Positions 1 through 5,223 of a stretch of DNA of 8,196 nt are shown here, piece by piece. The DNA lies in assembly GCA_905236315.1 (NCBI GenBank), contig CAJOPO010000239.1:1-8196 (forward strand). The letters run 5' to 3'. Made by a program: the position numbers and the translations under genes. Each line of letters begins with the position of its first letter. Position 1 is the first letter of the stretch. This DNA is from an uncultured Treponema sp. (GTDB taxonomy: Bacteria; Spirochaetota; Spirochaetia; Treponematales; Treponemataceae). Under the pieces are notes generated by a model that was not told the DNA's origin, did no database searches, and saw nothing but the letters and a program-made list of their open reading frames with translations.

Positions 1-53
1 AAAGATGCTTGCATCTTAAAGATGCTTGCATCTTAAAGTTGTCTGTGCAACTT
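1..53. repeat. Three tandem short palindromes upstream of pgi
   Basis: Two identical 17-base units (1-17 and 18-34, AAAGATGCTTGCATCTT) are followed by a 19-base relative (35-53, AAAGTTGTCTGTGCAACTT). Each can fold alone: AAGATGC/GCATCTT with a 2-base turn (or 6 bp with a 4-base loop) in the first two, and AAGTTG/CAACTT with a 6-base loop in the third. All share the ends AAG...CTT joined by an A. Because the first unit begins at base 1, the array may continue upstream of the window. The last unit ends 34 bases before the pgi start codon, so it would lie in the pgi leader or promoter area. I see no convincing promoter inside it. Function is unknown; an expanding dispersed palindrome is one possibility and a regulatory leader another. 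Confidence 0.8.
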
Positions 54-75
54 AAAAATGCTCATAACTTATTAT

Positions 76-82
76 AGAGGTG
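76..82 (+). promoter_or_regulatory. Ribosome binding site that sets the pgi start
   Basis: AGAGGTG lies 5 bases before the ATG at 88. The in-frame ATG at 58 has only A-rich palindrome sequence in front of it. This decides for the start at 88. Confidence 0.75.
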
Positions 83-87
83 TTATA

Positions 88-1662
88 ATGGCAATTACTT
101 GGAATAATTTAACAGAATTAGAAAGTTATAAGAAACTTAAGAGCATAAAATCAGAAGTTTCTTTAAAACAAGTGCTTACAGCAGACAGAGTTAAATCCTG
201 CAACATAAAAATGGGTGGAAATCTTACATATAATTATGCTGCAAAAAAAGTAAATGAACAAATAATTTCTATATTTAAGGAACTTGTAAAAGAAGCTCAA
301 TTATTAGAAAAATATGAAGCTCTATATAATGGAGAAATAATCAATACTGGCGAAAAACGCATGGTGCTCCACCAACTTACTAGGGGTCAACTAGATAAAG
401 ATGTAATTGTAGATGGTGTAAATAAAAGAGAGTTTTATGTAAAACAGCAAAACGCTATTAAAGACTTTGCACAAAAAGTACACTCTGGTGCATTAACTAA
501 CGAAAAAGGAGAAAAATATACTACTGTATGTCAGATTGGCATTGGTGGTAGTGATTTAGGTCCTCGTGCTATATATCTAGCATTAGAAAACTGGGCAAAG
601 GCAAATAATACTTTTAAGATGGACGCTCACTTTATTTCTAATGTAGACCCAGATGACGCAAGTGCAGTGCTTGCAAGCATAGACCTTTCTAAGACTATTT
701 TTATACTTGTTAGTAAGAGTGGAACCACACTAGAAACTTTAACAAACGAATCTTTTGTAAAAGACGCTTTAAAAGCTGCGGGGCTTGAAACAAGCAAGCA
801 CATGATTGCTGTAACAAGCGAAACTAGTCCTCTTGTAAAGAATCCTGACTATATGGCAGCTTTCTTTATGGATGATTTTATAGGCGGTCGCTATTCTTCT
901 AGCTCTGCAGTTGGTGGGGCTATCCTTACACTTGCCTTTGGGGATGAAGTATTTGCTTCCTTCTTAAAAGGTGCTGCCGAAGAAGATAAACTTGCTACAA
1001 ATGCGGATATAACACAGAATCCTGCCCTTATGGACGCTTTAATAGGGGTGTACGAGCGCAATATTTTAGGTTTGCCTACTACCGCTATATTGCCATATTC
1101 ACAGGCTCTAAGTCGTTTCCCAGCGCACTTACAACAGCTAGATATGGAAAGCAATGGTAAGAGTGTAAACCGCTTTGGTGCAAAATTAGACTATGTTACA
1201 GGTCCTGCAATTTTTGGTGAACCTGGTACTAATGGACAACATTCATTCTATCAGTTATTACATCAAGGAACTGATATTATACCTTTACAATTTATTGCAT
1301 ATCGCAATAATCAGTGTGGTAAAGATGTTAATATACAGGGGTCTACAAGCCAAACAAAACTTGCAGCAAATGTTGTAGCGCAGATTGTAGCCTTTGCTTG
1401 CGGGAAGGATGATGAAAATCCTAATAAGTTCTTTGCAGGGGAACGTCCTTCTAGCCTTATTTATGGCGACCAAGTAACCCCAGAAAGCATTGGTGCCCTA
1501 CTTGCTCATTATGAAAATAAAGTTATGTTTCAAGGATTTATTTGGAATGTAAATAGCTTTGACCAAGAAGGTGTTCAACTAGGAAAAACGCTTGCAAAAG
1601 CAGTTCTTTCTGGAAATATGGACGGAGCCTTAAAGGCTTATGCAGATTTGCTTATAAAATAA
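88..1662 (+). CDS. pgi: Glucose-6-phosphate isomerase
   Basis: This cytosolic enzyme interconverts glucose 6-phosphate and fructose 6-phosphate, the second step of glycolysis, and is reversible for gluconeogenesis. The 524-residue product has the full two-SIS-domain layout. The first sugar-phosphate loop is GIGGSDLG (about 151-158) and the phosphate-binding SKSGTT is at about 209-214. The first family signature contains GGRY (about 266-269). The catalytic residues of the family are all visible: Glu354 in MESNGKS, His385 in NGQHSF and Lys500 at the end of FDQEGVQLGK, which is also the second family signature. Length is near that of other bacterial long-type isomerases. The start at 88 (protein MAITWNN...) is chosen over the in-frame ATG at 58 because of the good ribosome site. 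Upstream lie tandem palindromes. Downstream no gene of the pathway follows in the window, so it is probably transcribed alone or with the small frames after it. The identification is firm. Confidence 0.97.
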   Translation: MAITWNNLTELESYKKLKSIKSEVSLKQVLTADRVKSCNIKMGGNLTYNYAAKKVNEQIISIFKELVKEAQLLEKYEALYNGEIINTGEKRMVLHQLTRGQLDKDVIVDGVNKREFYVKQQNAIKDFAQKVHSGALTNEKGEKYTTVCQIGIGGSDLGPRAIYLALENWAKANNTFKMDAHFISNVDPDDASAVLASIDLSKTIFILVSKSGTTLETLTNESFVKDALKAAGLETSKHMIAVTSETSPLVKNPDYMAAFFMDDFIGGRYSSSSAVGGAILTLAFGDEVFASFLKGAAEEDKLATNADITQNPALMDALIGVYERNILGLPTTAILPYSQALSRFPAHLQQLDMESNGKSVNRFGAKLDYVTGPAIFGEPGTNGQHSFYQLLHQGTDIIPLQFIAYRNNQCGKDVNIQGSTSQTKLAANVVAQIVAFACGKDDENPNKFFAGERPSSLIYGDQVTPESIGALLAHYENKVMFQGFIWNVNSFDQEGVQLGKTLAKAVLSGNMDGALKAYADLLIK

Positions 1663-1674
1663 ATGCTCTGCCAT

Positions 1675-1695
1675 GAACGTACTCTTGTTACGTTC
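1675..1695. other. Small hairpin after pgi
   Basis: GAACGTA (1675-1681) and TACGTTC (1689-1695) form a perfect 7-bp stem with a 7-base loop, starting 13 bases after the pgi stop. No T-run follows, so it is not a classical intrinsic terminator. It may protect the pgi mRNA 3' end or be another member of the palindrome habit seen at both window edges. Confidence 0.6.
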
Positions 1696-1704
1696 GTAGT
1701 GTAA

Positions 1705-1809
1705 ATGCCCCCGAACGCTAAACCTCTAGTTCTCCGCCTGTATGCGTACGCTAACTATGTTTATGTGTTTCGGGGGAACCCACAGGGTATCTATGGAGAA
1801 AATCTATGA
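1705..1809 (+). CDS. Possible 34-residue small ORF, stop overlaps the next start
   Basis: An ATG that directly follows a TAA (1702-1704) opens a 34-codon frame (MPPNAKPLVLRLYAYANYVY...). Its TGA (1807-1809) overlaps the ATG of the 65-codon gene as ATGA. The frame spans the whole C/G-rich inverted repeat at 1708-1776. It has no visible Shine-Dalgarno sequence and no family I recognise. A leader peptide coupled to the next gene, a remnant of a longer gene, or chance are all possible. The stop/start contacts are the only real support. Confidence 0.25.
   Translation: MPPNAKPLVLRLYAYANYVYVFRGNPQGIYGENL
1708..1776. repeat. Long-range C/G inverted repeat element
   Basis: CCCCCGAA (1708-1715) is the exact reverse complement of TTCGGGGG (1769-1776), enclosing 53 bases. 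Inside are the 8-base palindrome GCGTACGC (1744-1751) and a direct repeat ACGCTAA (1715-1721 and 1748-1754). The runs of C and G stand out in an A+T-rich region. It could be a folded RNA leader of the 65-codon gene, a dispersed repeat, or the edge of an imported segment. I do not recognise a known RNA family. Confidence 0.55.
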
Positions 1810-2003
1810 GATGTATCACGAAAGAAATGCTTGAAGAGCGAGAAAAAGCGAACTGCGTCTACAACTATATTCTTCACACTCCAAAGTCTGATTTCACAGA
1901 ACTTGATAAGGAATGTGCAGAATTGAAAGCATGGATTACTGAGGAGCATAAAAAGGACAAAGAAATTATGATGGAGGCGTTAAAAGCAAATGGTAGATTA
2001 TAA
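1806..2003 (+). CDS. Hypothetical 65-residue charged helical protein
   Basis: The frame starts at ATG 1806 with a good ribosome site, GGAGA at 1795-1799, 6 bases upstream. The product is very rich in Glu and Lys, has two cysteines in the first half (Cys3, Cys17) and a third at about 38, and looks mainly alpha-helical (for example LEEREKAN near 9-16 and ELKAWITEEHKKDKEIMMEA near 39-58). It has no signal peptide or membrane segment, so a small cytosolic protein is expected. I do not recognise the family. Its start overlaps the stop of a 34-codon frame, and a hairpin with T-run begins at its stop codon. Its codons (GCG, AAC, TGC, GTC) look somewhat richer in G and C than those of pgi or nrdD. 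Real expression is plausible but unproven. Confidence 0.55.
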   Translation: MRCITKEMLEEREKANCVYNYILHTPKSDFTELDKECAELKAWITEEHKKDKEIMMEALKANGRL

Positions 2004-2051
2004 CTCACTTTTTGCAGATGCCGACTGAAAACTGAGTTTCATATATTTTTT
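2002..2051 (+). terminator. Imperfect hairpin and T-run after the 65-codon gene
   Basis: AACTCA (2002-2007) pairs with TGAGTT (2033-2038). Inside, a T-run pairs with AAAA and CAG pairs with CTG, giving a long imperfect stem around a 7-base loop. Six T residues (2046-2051) follow after a 7-base gap. The stem overlaps the stop codon. The gap before the T-run makes it a weaker candidate than the hairpin at 2100-2126. Confidence 0.45.
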
Positions 2052-2060
2052 AAGTTTATA

Positions 2061-2089
2061 TTGACCAAAAACGCTATTGCTAGTAGAAT
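2061..2089 (+). promoter_or_regulatory. Sigma-70-type promoter between the small gene and nrdD
   Basis: TTGACC (2061-2066) and TAGAAT (2084-2089) each match the consensus at 5 of 6 positions and are exactly 17 bases apart. Transcription should begin near 2096. It is the best candidate driver of nrdD, but an intrinsic terminator begins only a few bases after the predicted start. Confidence 0.6.
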
Positions 2090-2099
2090 ATAATTATTA

Positions 2100-2126
2100 A
2101 ACCGCTATATCTAGCGGTTCTTTTTT
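2100..2126 (+). terminator. Intrinsic terminator upstream of nrdD
   Basis: AACCGCTA (2100-2107) pairs perfectly with TAGCGGTT (2112-2119) over a 4-base loop, followed by C and six T residues (2121-2126). This is a textbook Rho-independent terminator on the + strand. It could close the pgi/small-gene transcript or act as an attenuator on the promoter just before it. Confidence 0.8.
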
Positions 2127-2147
2127 CTCTAAATTTATATAACATAG

Positions 2148-2185
2148 AATATTATTTTTTAGAGGCACTCATAAAAAATAATATT
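2148..2185. promoter_or_regulatory. Perfect 14-bp A/T palindrome in the nrdD leader
   Basis: AATATTATTTTTTA (2148-2161) is the exact reverse complement of TAAAAAATAATATT (2172-2185). The 10-base loop GAGGCACTCA can itself pair GAG with CTC. It ends 35 bases before the nrdD start. It may be a protein-binding site or an mRNA hairpin in the leader. It does not match an NrdR box as I know it, and the all-A/T stem makes a terminator less likely. Confidence 0.55.
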
Positions 2186-2206
2186 TTTCTTGCCGAATAT
2201 CATACT

Positions 2207-2211
2207 AGGAG
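2207..2211 (+). promoter_or_regulatory. Ribosome binding site that sets the nrdD start
   Basis: AGGAG lies 9 bases before the ATG at 2221. An in-frame TTG at 2215 would be only 3 bases away and is therefore not chosen. Confidence 0.75.
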
Positions 2212-2220
2212 TTTTTGGAA

Positions 2221-4401
2221 ATGAAAATTATCAAACGCAGTGGTGCTGAAGCTACATTTGATCGAAATAAAATAGCTGTTGCTATACAAAAAGCTAATGC
2301 CCAAGTAGAAAATCGAGACAAACTTACAGAAAAGCAGATAAATTCTATTGTTGATGATATAGAAATAGAATGTCATAAAGAAGGTCATGCTTTAAATGTA
2401 GAAGACATTCAAGATTTAGTAGAAACAGGCATTATGCAAAATGGTGCATATAAGGTTGCAAAACTTTATATTACATATCGTTATAGGCACGAACTTATGC
2501 GTACCCATAACACTACAGATAATCAAATACTTAGTTTACTAGAAGAAAACAACGAAGAAGTTAAGCAAGAAAACTCAAACAAAAACCCCACTGTAGTAAG
2601 TGTTCAGCGTGATTATATGGCAGGTGAGGTAAGTAAAGATATTACAAAGCGTTTTTTACTGGACCCTGAAATTGCAAAAGCACACGAAGAAGGTATAATT
2701 CATTTTCATGACGCAGACTATTTTGCTCAACACATGCATAACTGCGACCTCGTAAACCTTGAAGATATGCTACAAAACGGTACCGTTATTAGTGGCACAA
2801 AGATAGATAGACCCCACTCATTTTCTACCGCATGTAATATAGCAACTCAAATAATAGCGCAAGTTGCTAGCTGTCAGTATGGTGGACAAAGCATATCTTT
2901 AGCTCACTTAGCCCCATTTGTAGATATAAGTCGCAAAAAAATAGAAAAAGACATAAGAGATACAATTCAAGAAACAGGTCTAAAGATAGATGAACAGCAG
3001 TTTCGCTATATGGTAGAACGCCGTTTAAGGAGCGAAATCACAAAGGGTGTTCAGACTATTCAATATCAAGTTATTACCCTTATGACAACTAATGGGCAGG
3101 CTCCTTTTGTCACTGTATTTATGTATCTAAACGAAGCTAAAAATGAGCAGGAAAAGGCTGACCTCGCTCTCATCATAGAAGAGGTATTAAAGCAACGCTA
3201 TCAGGGTGTAAAAAATGAGAAAGGAGCTTGGATAACTCCAGCCTTCCCTAAGCTAATATATGTATTGGAAGAGGATAATATACATGAAAACTCTCCTTTT
3301 TACTATTTAACAGAAATGTCTGCTCGTTGTACGGCGCGTAGAATGGTTCCTGATTACATTAGCGAAAAGAAGATGTTGGAATTAAAGATAGATTCTGACG
3401 GAAATGGAAATTGCTATCCTTGTATGGGGTGTCGTTCATTCCTTACACCATACATAGATTCTGTTACAGGCAAACCAAAATACTACGGTCGTTTTAATCA
3501 AGGGGTTGTTACTATAAATCTTGTAGATGTAGCATGCTCTTCAGAAGGTGATGTGGATAGATTCTGGCAAATAATGGATGAACGTCTAGAACTTTGCCAT
3601 AAAGCGTTGCAGATTCGCCATAATAGACTAGTGGGTACAAAGAGTGATGTTGCCCCTATCTTGTGGCAGAATGGAGCTTTAGCAAGACTTCAAAAAGGGG
3701 AAGTGATAGACAAACTTTTATATGATGGATATTCCACTATAAGTTTAGGCTATGCTGGCCTTTATGAATGTGTGCGCTATATGACAGGAGCTTCTCACAC
3801 TAGCCTAGAAGGTAAGCCTTTTGCGCTAGAAGTAATGCATGCTTTAAATGATGCCTGCAAAAAATGGAAAGAGGCAGAACACATAGACTATTCTGTGTAT
3901 GGTACGCCGTTAGAAAGTACCACTTATAAATTTGCTAATTGCTTAAAGAAGCGATTTGGAATTATAGAAGGGGTTACAGATAAAAACTATATCACTAATA
4001 GCTATCACGTAAGTGTTACAGAAAAGATAGATGCTTTTACAAAGCTATCTTTTGAAGCTGAGTTTCAACGACTTTCTCCTGGTGGAGCAGTAAGTTACGT
4101 AGAAGTACCAAATATGGAAAACAATATTCCTGCAGTAATGGCCTTGCTTAAGCACATATATAATAATATTATGTATGCAGAACTAAATACAAAAAGCGAT
4201 TATTGCCAGAAATGTGGCTATACTGGAGAAATAAAAATCGTAAACGATGATGATGGCAAATTGGTGTGGGAATGTCCTAACTGTGGCAATAGGGCACAAT
4301 CTATGCTAAATGTAGCTCGTAGAACTTGTGGCTATATAGGTACACAGTTCTGGAATCAGGGACGTACCCAAGAGATAAAAGAAAGGGTACTACACCTCTA
4401 A
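2221..4401 (+). CDS. nrdD: Anaerobic (class III) ribonucleoside-triphosphate reductase, large subunit
   Basis: This oxygen-sensitive glycyl-radical enzyme makes deoxyribonucleotides from ribonucleoside triphosphates for DNA synthesis without oxygen. The 726-residue product starts with an ATP-cone allosteric domain (about 2-90, KIIKRSGAEATFDRNKI...), then the ten-stranded barrel. Active-site cysteines by family comparison are Cys175 in HMHNCDLVN and Cys404 in MGCRSF. Two further cysteines (398 and 401) stand just before Cys404. The C-terminal zinc site is two CxxC pairs (Cys662/665 and 685/688). The radical glycine is Gly704 in RRTCGYIGTQFWNQ. The start at 2221 follows AGGAG. Its activating radical-SAM partner NrdG is not next to it in the window. 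Upstream sits a promoter, a terminator and an A/T palindrome, so control of the leader is likely. The gene converges on a - strand gene with 5 bp between stops. Identification is firm. Confidence 0.97.
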   Translation: MKIIKRSGAEATFDRNKIAVAIQKANAQVENRDKLTEKQINSIVDDIEIECHKEGHALNVEDIQDLVETGIMQNGAYKVAKLYITYRYRHELMRTHNTTDNQILSLLEENNEEVKQENSNKNPTVVSVQRDYMAGEVSKDITKRFLLDPEIAKAHEEGIIHFHDADYFAQHMHNCDLVNLEDMLQNGTVISGTKIDRPHSFSTACNIATQIIAQVASCQYGGQSISLAHLAPFVDISRKKIEKDIRDTIQETGLKIDEQQFRYMVERRLRSEITKGVQTIQYQVITLMTTNGQAPFVTVFMYLNEAKNEQEKADLALIIEEVLKQRYQGVKNEKGAWITPAFPKLIYVLEEDNIHENSPFYYLTEMSARCTARRMVPDYISEKKMLELKIDSDGNGNCYPCMGCRSFLTPYIDSVTGKPKYYGRFNQGVVTINLVDVACSSEGDVDRFWQIMDERLELCHKALQIRHNRLVGTKSDVAPILWQNGALARLQKGEVIDKLLYDGYSTISLGYAGLYECVRYMTGASHTSLEGKPFALEVMHALNDACKKWKEAEHIDYSVYGTPLESTTYKFANCLKKRFGIIEGVTDKNYITNSYHVSVTEKIDAFTKLSFEAEFQRLSPGGAVSYVEVPNMENNIPAVMALLKHIYNNIMYAELNTKSDYCQKCGYTGEIKIVNDDDGKLVWECPNCGNRAQSMLNVARRTCGYIGTQFWNQGRTQEIKERVLHL

Positions 4402-4406
4402 GGCAA

Positions 4407-5195
4407 TTATTGTTCTACACCTAAGCCAAATAATGCAAAATCACCACGCACAGGGTCTGTAGGAAATACTTCCATTAGCGTGGTAGTAAGAGCAATGGCG
4501 GTTTTTAGATTGGGGGCGGGAATTTTACCCGCCTTTGTTTTTTGTAATAGAGAAAATTTGCAGGCTTCCTGCATAACATGAGTATCTAAAGGCATAAGTA
4601 AATCTTTTTTACTATACCAAGAACTCCACAAGCCTAAATCTACTGGAGAATTATCTCGTACCATCCACCTTAAAAACATTTGAAGTTTCTTACTTGCACC
4701 ATCTTTGCTTTGTGGAATAATCTTACACCCTTTAAACATATCTGAAATTACAAAGGATAGTAGTGCTGTGCCAGAATATGCCTTTGGTATGTCCTTATTC
4801 GTTTCACAAGCGTTATGATACGATTTTTTTACGGCATTACCAAAAGTATCATTCTTTTGTAGGATGTTTTTTAGTCTTTCACATAATAGGCGCATATCAT
4901 GATAAGAAAACATTCTATAAAAAGATTTATCTGATTCTATAAATAAATCTTTATAAGAAGCAGTTAAAATCCAATTATATGGACTAGGATTTGCTCTTTC
5001 TAAAATGAGCTGAATGTGAGAAAGAATTTGCTCTCGCCTGCCAAATGCAAGCGAAGAAGCAAGAAAAGCAACAACTTCTTGCTCTTTTGGCTCTGTATAA
5101 AGATGCATAAAGCAAGAAGGGTCTTTTTCTAAAAAGTCTTTTGTTTCATATTTTATGGCTAAGTCTTTTAAACGTGTACGTAAAGATTCTTCCAT
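4407..5195 (-). CDS. TIGR02757 family protein (DUF2400), function unknown
   Basis: The 262-residue product (from the ATG) matches the TIGR02757/DUF2400 family as I remember it. Features are an N-terminal segment with EVVAFLASSLAFGRREQI (about 40-57), the hallmark KLQMFLRWMVRDNSPVDLGLW (about 170-190) and LMPLDTHVMQEA (about 200-211), ending in DPVRGDFALFGLGVEQ. The family has no settled function that I know of. PLDTHV resembles the VDTHV element of helix-hairpin-helix DNA glycosylases such as endonuclease III, so a DNA-related role is an inference. No signal peptide or membrane segment is seen. An in-frame TTG at 5201 would add two residues; ATG at 5195 is preferred. No Shine-Dalgarno sequence precedes either. 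The gene starts 28 bases after the ligase stop and is probably co-transcribed and coupled with it. A strong + strand terminator is embedded in its 3' part. Confidence 0.88.
   Translation of the reverse strand: MEESLRTRLKDLAIKYETKDFLEKDPSCFMHLYTEPKEQEVVAFLASSLAFGRREQILSHIQLILERANPSPYNWILTASYKDLFIESDKSFYRMFSYHDMRLLCERLKNILQKNDTFGNAVKKSYHNACETNKDIPKAYSGTALLSFVISDMFKGCKIIPQSKDGASKKLQMFLRWMVRDNSPVDLGLWSSWYSKKDLLMPLDTHVMQEACKFSLLQKTKAGKIPAPNLKTAIALTTTLMEVFPTDPVRGDFALFGLGVEQ
4515..4543 (+). terminator. Intrinsic terminator for nrdD inside the convergent gene
   Basis: GGCGGG (4515-4520) pairs with CCCGCC (4528-4533) over the 7-base loop AATTTTA and is followed by TTTGTTTTTT (4534-4543). It is oriented to end + strand transcription, 113 bases past the nrdD stop. 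On the - strand the same DNA encodes KAGKIPAPN of the TIGR02757 protein and is not followed by T residues, so it should not stop that gene. Confidence 0.75.
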
Positions 5196-5223
5196 AATCA
5201 AAAAACTGGCATTGCAACAAACT

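Noticed and set aside
1..53. CRISPR array
   Set aside because: The units are contiguous with no spacers, and no cas genes are present.
58..87. ATG at 58 as the pgi start
   Set aside because: It has no ribosome site, and the in-frame ATG at 88 has AGAGGTG 5 bases upstream and an N-terminus typical of the family.
891..1154. 87-codon frame on the - strand inside pgi
   Set aside because: It lies wholly within a well-conserved coding region, with no start signal or recognisable family; a shadow frame.
1663..2060. Integron gene cassette with attC sites around the 65-codon gene
   Set aside because: Treponemes can carry integrons, so I looked for RYYYAAC/GTTRRRY core pairs flanking the gene and found none.
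2061..2094. Promoter using the exact TATAAT at 2089-2094
   Set aside because: Its distance from TTGACC is 22 bases, too long; TAGAAT at 2084-2089 gives the ideal 17.
2215..2220. TTG at 2215 as the nrdD start
   Set aside because: It lies only 3 bases after AGGAG; ATG 2221 has proper spacing and gives the usual MKIIKRSG start of the ATP-cone.
4364..4390. GTACCC/GGGTAC stem near the end of nrdD as a terminator
   Set aside because: Six base pairs around a 15-base loop and no T-run on either strand; the hairpin at 4515-4543 is far better.
5196..5201. TTG at 5201 as the start of the TIGR02757 gene
   Set aside because: ATG at 5195 is two codons downstream and no signal favours the rarer TTG; it remains possible.
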